Below are positions 1 through 12,913 of a DNA stretch of 64,000 bases, one piece after another. The DNA is taken from contig CM060990.1 of assembly GCA_030765065.1 (NCBI GenBank), forward strand, positions 461,302,321-461,366,320. Direction: 5' to 3'. Origin of the DNA: Deroplatys truncata (Eukaryota > Arthropoda > Insecta > Mantodea > Mantidae). The translations under genes and the position numbers were made by a program. The notes below the pieces were generated by a model. The model saw only the letters and a program-made list of their open reading frames with translations, searched no databases and was not told the DNA's origin. Position 1 is the first letter of the stretch. The number at the start of each line of letters is the position of its first letter.

Positions 1-310
1 GAACGGGTATGGATCTAACTTCTATACTAGGAGCATCGGGTTCAACTGAACTCAACACTTCCCGTATATCGTCCACGAACAAAATAAAAAGCGTCCGTGA
101 AAGAATACATCCCTGTCTTACTCCCCTCCAAATTACAACATTCTTTGATACGGTTGTGGAATCGCATTTTACACAAAACACACTTCTCAGCTGATGTTGT
201 CCTTCACAATACATCCGGGCATACCCCCAGGAAAATATTCATAGCTGTAGCACTGGAACAGTCGGCAGCACAATCAACAGTAGATATTGGAGACAAGTGA
301 AAAGGTGGCA
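1..310. repeat. Dispersed repeat, partial copy (pair with 41.9-42.1 kb)
   Basis: The stretch from about 175 to 300 resembles about 41920-42060. Both share a cttctcag start, a cacataccc/cacgcatacc-like middle and a strongly similar end in which a cagtcggcagca core is followed by aatcaaca and gatattg. The two small reading frames here match no family I know and are probably chance. The repeat class is unknown. Confidence 0.45.
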
Positions 311-3300
311 ACTACACTCCTGCTTCAAATTGTCACATCATCATCGCGGCATCTTGATTCTGCTTCAGCTTCCGTTGGTCACTAAGCATTTGACCTTTCG
401 GCTTAGGCCGTACACGTATAGTTAGTGACTAAAATCGTTCAAAATTTTTTATATTCTGTTTTCATATGAGGCTTAAATACTGTAACTTATTACCCAACTT
501 TCACCTTATATTTACAGTTTCCTGCAGCGATCACCAAATAGTGCTATAACAGCTGAAAATGCTAGTGGACAGGTACCAAATATACTAACAGTTTTATTTC
601 GCGTCCTATGGAGATAGCTGATATATTTTTTTAATGTAACTTTCTGCGATATATTTTATGAACGACACATAGTCCAAATCCCTTGAAAACCATTGTGCTT
701 TTCCTACATTTAGTTAGTTTTATTACCATATTAAAGCTTTATTGTGAAAAATGTGGTCCATGGATGATATTTAGAAGTCATAAAACGTAATAAGCAGGGT
801 CCGGAACCTGGTGACATGTCATCATTTAGTTGTTGCGTTACTGGTATTGCTAACGTGTACATAAATCCTTATCAAGTCCTAGATTATCAAAATGTATATT
901 TATTAGGTAATTTTTGGTAATTTTAGGCCATTTTCCATTTTAGGACTTTTTCGATTATACGTTATTATTTTGCCATTTTCTTTCCCTTTGCGTCTTTATT
1001 TACTGATTTTATTGCATCCACATTCACATATCAAGATTATTATTATATTATTCATATTTTACGTAAGAATAACTTTGTACATCATTACTTGCATTCAAAA
1101 AATCATCCCTATTTAATAGTTATCCTGAAAAGGGTTGCTTGTGGGTGGAGGGGCTGCTACCTTCAGAGGAGTAGGTATAATTAAAGTTATAAATTCATGT
1201 CCCAAACTAGGAGTGAAACAGGCCAGTTTTCCCTTTCTAATGACTTCATACAGTCAGGTTGCTACTATTCTTGTGCTTGTGTCGCGTCATAGGCTGTAAA
1301 GCACACTTCATTCGCAATTAATTTTGTATAATCTGAGAACTCAAGAGAGTTAATGATAAAGTTCTGTAAGACCCCCTCCAAAACAATTTTTTTGATTTTC
1401 TTCACAGATTCTTGAAACAAGAACATGGAACAAATATACTTTAAATTAATTTTTGAATTATATAATTATTATTGTTCCTATACCTATTGTTTCTACTTGT
1501 ATAGCAGTTATACCCAATTATAAATTAATTATATATATATACCTGTATGTACAGTAGTTTTTTAAAATTATTATGTCATTTTTAAGCATTTTAGGTCATC
1601 AAAATTCGGGTTCTAATAATAAGTTATGAACATCTGAAATGGAAATTTATTGTTATACTTAAAATAAATCAGCTAAACTGAAAAAACATCACTCTAAACT
1701 CCTAAAAATATTCGGATCTTACACTGAACCATTTAAAAGAAATGTTAAACTTTGCATCATTAAATGCAGTCTCCCAGTCACAGTGTGTGTAGAATCAGTA
1801 GGTGATTTTGAGCCTCAGGGCCCTCTTCTGAATGACAGAGACAGCGATCCTGACGTAGCCTAACGTGACTGTGCTGACAACAAAGATGGAAGTTACATGT
1901 TCTGTGAAAAAAACTTTTCCCTAATGACTCAAAGCAAAACTCTGTGTGACGTATGTTGTATATTCAGACTTGCGCAGTGCGAGAAATATTAGAATTCTTT
2001 ATAGGCTTCCTGAGTCCCAGTCTGTTTTGTTCTTTTCCCAAAAGTTATTATAGCTCCACGAATATTCTCTTCCTTACAGTGACTTCTGCGACATATTTAA
2101 ATGTATTTCGGAGTTATTTTAGTATGCTTAAACTTAAAAACAATACATTAATTGATTGATAACCGCAGAACTGCTGAGATTATCAACACCATTCAATTGC
2201 CATATATTTGTGAACAACTTCTCTGCAAGAACAATTATACATAAAACAATAGGTATACTGATACTTTTCAACATCAGTTTACAGAAACTTAATACCACAA
2301 ATAAATGATTTGAATATATAGCCCTGAAAGTTAAAATAGAAAAGCAGAAATATTATACCTTATAAAACATACATAATATAAGCATAATAAAGAAATGAAT
2401 TCTTTCTGTGCAACTGCTTGCTCTGTTAATTTATTCACAATTCAATAAATAAACACACTATGGGTGGATCCAATCTCTTCAAGGGACAAACGTTAACATA
2501 TGTTTGGGTTAAATTCAGATGAAAAAGCCACTAAAATCAACCTAAGAAGTTGAGTTGGTCAATATTATTACTATGGCAATGCACCTGTGAAATACCTTAA
2601 AATCCGCAGTGCTCATCTGAGCGACTTGAAATCTTTATCACAGTATGGCAACGCAATATAAAAGGAATATACAAGTAATCGATAGTTTATGCGGATTTAT
2701 TTCAGAGATTTGAACTCTTTGTTCTTAATTTAAGTTTTATATGTTAATTAAAATACCTTACGTGTCAGCTGGATTGCTGACACAATTTGGTTTTTGCACC
2801 AACAAATCGTAATAAGAACCACATTGGAGGCGTTTAAATTACGACTAAAGCATGCAAAAGAAAAAAACATTTATATGTTTTTATACAATTTTACGAATGT
2901 CAAACTATGAAAATGCTCGAAAATATGAATACATTAAGCACCTTAGTAATCATTCCTGAGGTTGTACTGAAAATAACATATTAATTGGTCAAAAATTATG
3001 ATGCATGGAGAATTTAAGAAAATTGTTGAAAATGAAAATGTTGAAGGAAATGTTTGATAAAAGAAACCATTTAACATTGGAACGTGCATTATAGTACTAT
3101 GCTCAGCAAAAATAAAATGTGCGCATAGAAGCTACAATATTGCCCAAATTAGTACATTAAGAGATCCAAACGAAATAATAGGGTGTAAACACAATAACGA
3201 ACAAAACAGAGAATTTAATGTATTTTTCAAGGGTTTCATTCAATTTCACAGTGCCACTGCCTTAAAACAGTGACATAGGCGGGGGAAGTCCGAAGTAGAT

Positions 3301-5105
3301 GTATTCATTCGCGTTGGGTTATATGCTTTCCTCTACAGCTTCTTCCACAGCACATACTTTCTTGCTAGATGCTGAAAAATTCAGATTATCAACTTCTGTC
3401 CTTTCCTCTACAGCTAAGACATAAGTGGTCTTACGGGCAGGACGACAATTCAAACCCAAACCCTGTTACTGGAAAACTGGTGGCACGGAATCACGGAAGC
3501 GTCATCCCCGTACTTACCGGGGAGGTCCAAAAATATTATTATATTTTCCAGCTCATCTTAGACATGCCTATAGTCCTTATTTAGACCATTAGTTTAATTT
3601 ATTATTTTTTTATTATTATTATTATTCAAAATTATTCCGTTAATAGTATGCATTAAAGGTAGCCCGGGATCCCGATAACTAATTATACACAACAAAACAT
3701 GTGTTGCTTAAAGAACTATTTATATATTTCAACAATAAGGATGCCTGCAAAAGCTTTCAGCTTGCTATAGTAGCCCAATGACAAATAATGCGCTGCTACT
3801 CTCGAATGGCTTGGACCTTTAAACAAATGCTCTACGTATTATTATTTGTTTAGAATATATAGTTTTAAGTCATCTGCACACATGTACGCCTCTTGCACAT
3901 TATTAAAACCCTTATGCATATTTAGACCTTCTCCCCTAAATTAAGAAGCCTTAATTGTTCGAAAACGAAACGCCCTGTTTGCTATCCGCAATATGTCATT
4001 TCATACATCCGTGTGATGTTTCTTTTTGGTCTAAAAGAAAAAACCCTAGTCTGCAAAATAACTGAATGTGAGAAAAAGGTAAAATATATTAAAAAAAAGT
4101 TTTTACTCTCTAATTCCGAACCTAGAATATGCCAATATGCGTTCCTGGCTCTGCTACAGCTTACAACAAATCAGATATAATTTCTTAGTATGGATGGTTG
4201 AACGAATGCATTTACTTTAATTTGGATATACAGAAGTATACATAACATGTATAGTTACTCATAAGTATGCCTTAACAAACGCAACTGTCCATCAGGATTT
4301 TCTAATACAGAGGGTTATAAAGAAAGCAAGACAATAAAGAAATCTCATTACAAGAAAACACATTTGTAATAAAATAGTAAGAGAAACATAACCAAGTATA
4401 ACAGCTTGAATAATAACAAAATACAAAGGATGCTAAATCTTATTACGACGCGTTGTTGTTCCCTATTATATTATCAAAGAGCACTCAAAAATATAGGTAA
4501 ATATAACACAATAACAATACCTGAATAATGACATACGATATCATAAAAATAAAGCACCAACACCCAGCACGATATGCTTAGCTCCGTTTACACATCACCC
4601 TTCACAGATCTCGGCTGCCTCGCCTTAATAAAAAATGGACCTATTCCCTTCTCGTCTTACAGGCCTGCCAGTAGCGGCCAACATACCCTTAAACTTCTAT
4701 TTGAGGCGGTAAAGGATCGTTGTAAATATATTCCCGTCTACTTCTCCGTACCTCTACAGCGTGCCAGTTATGCACCCAGGATTCCTCCTCCTAGCAAATT
4801 GGGATTCTAGTACCATTTACATCTGTAATCTTTACCGTTCGCCATACACCAAGTATAAACCGCTACTAATGACTTTGCCCCTATGAATGCACCACGCTAC
4901 TTTGAAAAATTGTCAGTGAATTTAACTGAAAATTTTAGTGTAGTTTGTCTTGAAGGTCCTTGAAGGATTTTAAATTTCATTTCGATCTATTTTTTCAGAT
5001 TTTCTCGTTTAAAAAGTAAATCATGATCCTAAGTTAAACATTTCCACAAAATGGAATCTAAGTTGTTTCTTTAAATGGCCATGCCAATTACCAGCTAAAA
5101 AAAAA
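311..5105. other. AT-rich sequence, no gene recognised
   Basis: About 4.8 kb of AT-rich DNA with many short homopolymers. The longest open frames (about 60-80 codons) show no domain, motif or splice pattern I recognise. It may hold old transposon remnants, but nothing can be named. Confidence 0.6.
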
Positions 5106-5268
5106 GAGTTTTTATTTATGGACGCTGTTTAACTACTATAGTCCTTAGCGTCTCGTTCTATATTGGGCGTGAAACACCGGAAATTTTGCTCAGAGGTCTC
5201 TTATCAGACTTGAGGTTCTTTTAAGTGGCGTAAATCTACGACACGGGACCACCGGTTTACATATTTAC
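5106..5268 (-). repeat. Fragment of SINE family B (tRNA head missing)
   Basis: This matches about 49460-49620 closely: an atggacgct start, then attctatattgggc, ccggaaattttgctcagagg, cttgaggttc and taaatctacgac in the same order. The 49.5-kb copy continues into a tRNA-like promoter read on the minus strand, which this copy lacks, so it is a truncated relic. Confidence 0.7.
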
Positions 5269-5349
5269 CAGATTTTAGCGCACAGAATTCTATATTAATG
5301 TTGCCCCATTTTAGTTAATTAGAAAATATTTTTACCGCTTACACACATA

Positions 5350-5606
5350 TGTAAGTCACGTGTTTTGTTTGGAGAACGTTATGATAGTCATTTTAGGACC
5401 AATTTTTTTTTTAAAATGGGAACCTACAATTAGGGTTAATTTAAATTGACCCTAAAATGGCCATCACAACGTCCTCCAAATAAAACAAGACGAATGGCAT
5501 TTACTTTATCCCATAATATCAAGAAACTTTTGTTCTAGACATTTCTTTCTACAACGCTTAGTTTTGGAGATATTGTACAGTCTCAACTTCAATGGTCCAC
5601 CCTGTA
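5350..5606. mobile_element. Truncated mariner-type MITE
   Basis: The sequence repeats the right half of the long-TIR element at 59181-59831. Shared pieces are aaaatgggaaccta, aaattgacc and aaaatgg, a cataatatcaag block, a ctacaacgcttagttttgg block, and the terminal ggtccaccctgta. The end ccctgta-TA is typical of mariner-derived elements. The left half is mostly missing. Confidence 0.7.
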
Positions 5607-8534
5607 TAAATACATCACTGAAGTTCTTTTTTCCTTTAAAAATTAGTAACTTAAAAACTCTTCCCAGTACACAAAATTTAATTTGAGTTTTAATTTTTTT
5701 TGAACACGAGATTAACAGTCCTTCGTCAAAAACATTCCGAATGAGTAAGAGTTAGAAAAAATTCAAAATACCGCTTGTAGCAATGAACTTGAAATCAAAA
5801 TGTCCATTTTCCCGCGATTTTCACATATTTTAGAGTGCATTCCCTTAAAATGCTTGAATTTCTCTAGGTTACCGCTGGGTAATACAATCCGTATTGTATC
5901 CACCTAGAAGCGCTTTCTTATTAATTGTAGACCTAAGATAATAAAAAGTTTGGATTTATCGAGGAGATTGCGGTTCAATAAGGTTACAAAGGGCGAAAGT
6001 GATAGTCCTACTGACCAGAGAGGGATCTGAGAAATCTAAGTCCACTGTGGCAAGCCGCAGGGTATTTCAAAGTCTAGGAGACTTTACTTATTGGTTATTA
6101 AACGACCGCATACGTTTCAAAGGGCTATTTGTCAGAATTATCTTGTTATACGGCGTATAATGAAGCGGATTGGTCCATTTAATGCGTTGTGTGTATTTAA
6201 AGCAAAACGAAAATAAAAGCCTGTCTAAAATTGAGGTTAATGCTCCAAGTATTTAAAGGCATAGTTTAAGAGCAAATGATTTAATTTATGTAGGTTATAA
6301 TTATGGTCGTTTTCGTTATCCAAAGAGTTAAAAAGAGTGTGCAGAACGAAGGTCAACTGTTTTGACGCAGTTAGTTTTGTGGTCGTCTTCTGTGCTTCTG
6401 TTTGGATTCTTCCCTCGTGACGGTTTTCTAAGCTATGAGATGAATTTTCTGCCCTCTATATGTTCTTGTTAATGACTTTGATTCATGTTTTAGCTCATTT
6501 TGTATAGGAATGTGATTTAGAATTACGCAGTTAAATTGTTTGTTTCCTTAAGTCTGCGGATAAATTGCTAGCTCTGCTGAATGCTGGTATTACTCCTATT
6601 GGCTATCTTTTAATACAGAATGGACAAACAACATGTGCATTGCAGCACCACACTAGGCAAGTTTCATATTAAAAAAAGAGAATATGTCCATATTTTGCTG
6701 TTTTCCTAAAACTCAGTGATGCAAAACGTTTCAGGATATCGTAGAATTTTGAAGTTCACCTTTTATCACTACTAATTTGTGGCAATTCGATTCTAAGGCC
6801 TAGGAATACGAGTATTCATAAGGGTTATGGAGGCGATCGTACCAGCAAGATGCAAAACACAGATAAGATCAGTGCAATTAAATTTGAATGTTACAAGGTG
6901 AAAAAATGGTGAAAACTCAACCGAAAATTGGGGAAATATATGCAAATCTCAAATGGGTGCAGAAAACTATAGATCTCTCGGCTGATCGTCTATGAAACGA
7001 TTATCATGTAAATTAAATTAATTAGTGATATGATGATTGTGCTGGGGAAGCAGTATATGTTTACGCAGTGTATTTGGTGAAACTTTCCCGAAATCCTCAG
7101 CTTCTGCTCTTTCTAAATGACATGATGTACATGTACCCCCACTTGCATTATGTAATAACACTGAGAGAACGGATTTAGTTGTATTTTCTTTAATATTTCA
7201 CTGGTATAAAAATCACTAACCGGTATATTTTAATACATTTCATATGTGAGAAAATTGGGTATTCATATGAACCATGTAGCCATTTAACTGAATGTGATAT
7301 AAAACAAAAATAGCAATGACACGCGAAATCCTGTAATTTGGAGTTATTATTCAAACAATCTTTCATACATTGAAAACTATATCCAAGATGTTTGGACAAT
7401 ATCTCCCCTTAATGAAGTCTTGCAGGTATGAATTAATTAACCTCTAAAGCTGCATATGTTGCAAGCTGTGAGTAAGTACATTTTTTTCAGGAGTGATAAA
7501 AAAAATCCCTAAAATACGAAATAAACCTGGCAAACGCTGCAACATTTATTTTAGATGTAAACTTCTACCTATCTTAAATGTTATAGAAACGCATACAATA
7601 ATCCATTTCTTGTTTGATCAGAGGCTGCTTGCATTGGCAAAGAGTACTCGGTACGTAGTAACAGTTAATAATGATATACAATAAATAAAAAATAAATAGC
7701 TAATAATCAAGAGTAAAGTGTACTGTGCAAAATACCGATATATTAAAAAATATGGAGTAGATTTCAACCTCTTTATGCCAAAGAAACTGTGAAAAATACA
7801 TTCTCATGTTACAAGATAGAAGAAAGCTCAAAGTATTATAGTCGTTGAGTTTCCACACACTATTTTACAGGAACATCAAAACAATAGACATTTTTGCCAC
7901 AAGCAACTAAATTGGTTCCTTATCAAACCTTTTATGGTACACATAAATTTACTTATGATCAGGCGGCTGTTTATTGAACCCATTCCAGTAGGGACTTGTT
8001 GCACTTGAACAATGAATGGATTCACAGCAAATTGCCTTACACAAAATTATTTTTCCTGTGTTCACCAGCTTTTTATAAACAAACAGCACTGCTTCATGCC
8101 AGGAAGTTCTAAGCCTGCTTTTAAAACTTTGAACTCACCTCATCCAGTGATTTGTGGAATTTATGTACGACTTTCAGTGTTCGCTATAAATAAAACCTTA
8201 AATATGTTCCTTCTTCGTGAATAACCAATACTTGTAAATTTTGGAGCATCATGATAAATATTAAAGCCGTATTGAAAAGTAATTTAGATTTTGGGCACAT
8301 CAGAATAAGTGCGTCTTACAATGGCAAGAGATTCTTCTACAGCGGCAGAGGGGACGTTACCATTAATGCGATTGATGTGCAGCATCCCTTAAAATAATTA
8401 TTATTCATTGTGTATATTTCATTATTAGTTTTAATTTTATTTAAATAGAATTAGCTTTGATAGCCGTAAGTATATAACATTCTAACTCGGTATTTCGAAG
8501 TCTCGTTGCGGTGTCTGCTAATTTCCAAGCAATA
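5607..8534. other. AT-rich sequence, no gene recognised
   Basis: About 2.9 kb without a recognisable gene, RNA or repeat. The short open frames have no family resemblance. It ends at the target duplication of the hAT element that follows. Confidence 0.55.
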
Positions 8535-8542
8535 CTAATCAT

Positions 8543-10551
8543 TAGGGACCCCAGATTGTCGGTAAATAAAATAATGTAATATCGATGTAAAAATATTATT
8601 GTGAGCGGTGTTTTGGGCGGTAAATAAAACTGCTTAACGGTGTTATCTCGTGCAAAAAAGGGAAAAAACAAAAACACAGTTTAAACTATTTTACTGTGGA
8701 ACAAAGGGCACCTTACATGTAACTTAAAAAAGAGGAGCATGAAAATATTTACATAGTATACATTTCAACTGATTTACTTTGTTAGAGACAAAGCCACCAT
8801 ACGTTCGGTGTTCTCTGGCTTAAGATTTGTTCTTAAGTTTGTCATGATGTTCCCATATGCAGAGAAAAGTCTTTCACTGTCCACATTGGACATGGGTACC
8901 CACAATAGTTTCATACACTTCTCACTGAAACACAAGTGGTCACATCGAAGTCCAGAAAGTAAATCCATATGTTCACTTCAGCATCATCTAATTTCTCACA
9001 CACTATGTTCTTCAGAGCAGCATATCCCTCCTTGAATGTCTTCTCTGGCAAATCTCGTAGAAAAGGTAACATTCTTCTTGCTTTTTCTATAGTTATATCA
9101 GTAGATGCCTCATTTGATACTATTTTTCGTACATCAAACAATTTACCTGCAGAATGAATAATATCAGCAGCTGGATCAGCTAACATTAAGGAATTCAACT
9201 TGGTAACTGATTTTATGCCCAATTGCTTGAACTGACTGATAACATAAGACTTCTTGAGGGTTGGCAGTCTCTGAAGAAGGCTTGAAGTTTTCTCTCCAAA
9301 CGAGCCCTCAGCTACTATTGTGAAGCCATTTGATATATCTTTAAGTTTGCTATATAGTTTATGAACAAATGGATATTTAGATCCCTCAAGCACTTCAATA
9401 AGGCAAATGGTGTCTTTGCAGTGTTCAAGAAGGAAAAATGCCTGGCAGTTTATTATATTTTGAGACCGCATTGAAATACTACTGTGGAATCGGTTTGAAT
9501 TCCCGCGTGCCGCAAAACTAAACTGACCTGGCAACGTCTTGCACATGCTGTCTGTACGGAGCGCGAACGGCACGTTGCCAACTCCACCGTCAGCTGAATT
9601 GTGCATGCGCTAGCTTAATTTGAAACATGGCTCCATCGGCATAATTCCTTTTCTTTTTCAGAGCAGAAGGTAAACAGACTCCTTGCGCTAAATTGTAACG
9701 TAATTTAAAGAATATAACTTGACTCCAAACGAATATTTCAGTATAGCGGACACAAAATATACCTAAACATGCGTTAACATTATGGCAACGTCGCGAGACA
9801 GCAGCAATTTTCGTGCGAGGGGTACAGCAAACGGGGACAGTGATTGGTAGAAGAGGCTGTCTACTATCAGAATTGACTTGAACCAGACTTAGAAATTCAT
9901 GTATTATTTAACGATACTTTTGCGACAGTCTTTTCCAGCCGGCATGAAATGGGGCGATGCAAGCACGAATCGTTAAAATACGGCATTAGAGAAGAATTGC
10001 AGGTAGTACCTATTGCCATTTAAATCCAAAGAATAATTTGAGTGAAATGAGAAATCCATCACTGATGCGGTGTTGCCGAGTTCCGATAAACATGGCATTC
10101 CTTTTGTTGTGCATGCGATAGGTGGAGTGAAGGGGACGGGGTAGTCGAAGCAGTACCGATGTTTGCCGAAGCTCTAGTTAAATCACAGTGCAGTTTGGTG
10201 TTCTGTGCCGTGCAGCACACAACACCGTGCAGCATGGCTTTAGCGAATGACAATACACGTATCCGTAAATGATTGATAAGCCAAATATCTGATTGTTTAT
10301 GTGAAAAGGAGAGACAATCGCCAAAAAAAGGAGAGAGAGAGAGAGAAAAAAAAAGGTCGGGTTATTTTGCACATTTTTTTTCATAACGGTGTTATTTCGC
10401 GTTTTCGCGATATAGAACTAATGTCGCGTTATTTCGCGACTCAGAATGGATATATATGTGCAATTTAAAAATAATTGATTAAAGATTTTCCTTATTGTTA
10501 ATTTTCGGCCAATTTCGCGAATTAACTACTCGCGAAAAGTCGGGGTCCCTA
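8543..10551 (-). mobile_element. hAT DNA transposon, 2.0 kb, with 8-bp target duplication
   Basis: The element starts tagggacccc and ends ggggtcccta, forming a 10-bp perfect inverted end. The flanks carry the same 8 bases, ctaatcat, at 8535-8542 and 10552-10559, and 8-bp duplications are diagnostic of hAT. An aacggtgttat motif lies near both ends, at about 8637 and 10386, a plausible transposase-binding repeat. Inside lies the 3' part of a transposase gene on the minus strand; the 5' part (BED finger, first catalytic residues) is absent, so the element is an internally deleted, non-autonomous copy. A GA microsatellite sits at about 10330-10350. Confidence 0.9.
8774..9606 (-). pseudogene. hAT transposase 3' fragment (dimerisation domain), frameshifted
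   Basis: Two minus-strand frames form one relic. Frame 9606-8911 gives a middle part with a typical hAT stretch around IEVLEGSKYPFVHKLYSKL. Frame 8968-8774 gives the C-terminal hAT dimerisation domain: a PMSNVDSERLFSAYGNI block, then RTNLKPEN and a terminal leucine-rich stretch. The switch of frame near 8940-8965 is a single-base-type frameshift. Family knowledge says this domain dimerises the transposase. The catalytic N-terminal half is not present in the element. The style matches the second hAT gene at 11.2-12.9 kb. Non-functional. Confidence 0.85.
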
Positions 10552-10559
10552 CTAATCAT

Positions 10560-11194
10560 GGCAGTGGCAGCACGTTTAAGTTACAACCACTGCTTTCTTT
10601 TGCTTAAGGAAATTTGTCTATTGTTGAACATCTTCGTACGTTAGGAATGCGGAACGGTCTGTCGCAGCCGTTAAGGTAGCAGTGGAATACTGTTAGCCAT
10701 TGTAGGTATGTGTTTTGTATTTAATGATTGTTTAATGAAGTACTGAAGTACGTGTTTATAAATGAGGCTTTAATGTGTAATAAATAGAGCTCGGATTTAT
10801 ATGCAGTATAAAGTATGAATATATGCATGCATCTATGCACTAAAAATCTATAAAATATGCTCTAAAACTTTAAAATATGCACTTAAAATAAAGCATATTA
10901 TTTTAACTTTCTCACATTTATTAATCTTGATGAAGTAATCAGATTGTAAATTCAGTCTTAAACAGAGACATTAACAAAATTAATATTTGTTAGTCTTTCT
11001 TTCAGTCTAGTTTACCATTAGTCGTTTTAATTGCAACAAACAATTAAATATTTTTCACAGTTTTCTGGAAGAAACGACTTTCTTCTGTCGCTTAAAATGT
11101 TTTTATATGAAGAGAAAGATCTCTCTACTTCACACGAAGCCACAGGACAGTATCGGAAAGAGGCTATGGCACTTACAGAATAAGCATTAAGTTC
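10560..11194. other. Spacer between two hAT loci
   Basis: Mixed AT-rich sequence. It contains a tagagctcggatttatatgc motif near 10786 that could be an outer end of the second hAT element. I could not find its inverted partner beyond 12913, so the element limits stay open. No gene seen. Confidence 0.4.
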
Positions 11195-12913
11195 TTATTC
11201 AGATTCTCCTTGTAGCACCTTATTCACATCCCGAAGAAACATTAAACTTGGATTTCTTGCTTCAATTTTCTCAATTTTGTTACGAAGACACTTTCCTATT
11301 TCTCTAGGTATATCTTCGGCGACAGCTGTTTCGTATACTTGCAGGGCAGAAGATAAAGACATTCCTTTTTTTTCCAACATTCCTTTTTTGCGGCTGGTAT
11401 TTTACTAAAGTAGGTCTTAATAAACACTAATTTACTCTGGAGACCCTTCTCATTGCAAGCACTCATTGCAGCAGGGATACTTGCAGCTTCATTTTTGTCC
11501 ATCACGTCGAGCACCTTTTTCACGTCTTCCAGATGATCACTGTAATATAGAGCTGCTTTAATCCATGTTCCCCATCTCGTGAGGATAGGCTCTGGGGGTA
11601 AACCAGTATCTTGTATCATATCAGTAAATAATTTCCTTCTTGATGGCGCCTTCACAAACACTTTTTTCACAGAAGAAATTAAGGCATTTACTTCTGGAAA
11701 ATTCGCTTGAATTTCCTCAGCTAACCGGTGGAGAGCATGTGCTAAACAAGGCATATGAACTGCCTTAGGATAATATACCTGCAAAGCTTTAACTGCCTTA
11801 AGCATGTATGCTGCTGCATCTGTAACTATCACCAAGAATTTTTCCTCATTTTCTTTAGCAGGCCACAAAACACGTAATGCATCACGAACAACTCCAGCAA
11901 TCGTCGAATGGTTTGTTACTTCCAGTACCCTGGAGACAATGAGATGTGGGGTTCCTGGTTCAGATTCAGTCATTTTTCCCACGACGCATTGGCAATAAAT
12001 CTCCCACACGAGTCGGTTGTTTCGTCTACAGATAACCACAAGTTTGAGTCGCCGATATCGTCTCTTATTTCTTGTATTACCTGAAAAAATAATTATGTTG
12101 AAAATTAGTAAAGATAAAGGGTGTAATTTGGAGGCTCAGTTTTAGGGGAAACAAGTTTAAAAATATATAAAAAAGTGTTTCTTGATAAACAACTAAAGAA
12201 ATAAAAACTCCGTGACACTACGGGCCATACGTAATTTTGTTTCCATTTAAAAATATTAGTCTATAATGCATTTAAAAGTTCTAAATAAACGACAAAATTT
12301 TATAAAGATCAAAATATTGGGGAGGGTGTTGGGGTAGTTGATACACAAACTAACTTTGTTTAATAAATTTTTAAACTTACCTCTTCATAAACTTTGCCAA
12401 GGTAGTTTTTCGTTATTGTTGATTCGTCAGGAACTTTTCGTCCGGAATATTTTTCCAGGAAATTTCGAAATTCCATATTATTTAACTTATTCAAAGGAAT
12501 GTTAGCTGAAACTAATGCTTTGCAGATATCTTTCGAAAAATGATTACTGTCATCGTTTACACTTCTGCTTGCAGAAAATGCTGCTGGTAAGGTTGTTTGG
12601 ATCTTGGAGACATTTTTATTGATAGCATGTCTATGAGTAGCTGTTTGTAGATGTTGCATAATCTGGAATTTTTTGCCGCAGGACACCTATAACAATTGTA
12701 TAAAAATAGTATGAGGTTATTTTAGTTAAATAAAACCAACACTCACTAACGAAAATCGCGTTCATTTTTAAAATATTCTGAAAATACAACAATAAAACTT
12801 ACATGTTTTTCACACACTTGACACAGTACTATATTTCCATCTGTTGTTAGAGTAGGATTTCCATCAATCCAGTTTCGAAGCAAGTAAGCTTTACTGCTCT
12901 TCTCCTTAGGCAT
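11195..12913 (-). pseudogene. hAT transposase gene with introns, frameshifted
   Basis: Minus-strand gene with a three-exon model. Exon 1 is about 12913-12803 (ATG, then a Cys-x2-Cys BED-finger start in CQVCEKH), donor gtaagt. Exon 2 is 12686-12381 (finger completed by HLQTATHRHA), donor gtaagt. Exon 3 is 12080-11195, after a ttttttcag acceptor. Exon 3 begins with the hAT core block containing SVDETTDS, then changes frame near 11970. The rest (ORF 12039-11296) holds VTDAAAYM and HMPCLAHALHRLAEEI, typical of the CGGBP1-like hAT group, with another frame change near 11370 before the end at 11195. The catalytic first acidic residue is visible in VDETTD, and the second probably in VTDAA. The frameshifts make it a pseudogene unless they are assembly errors. 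It lacks an obvious C-terminal SERLFS block. Confidence 0.8.
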
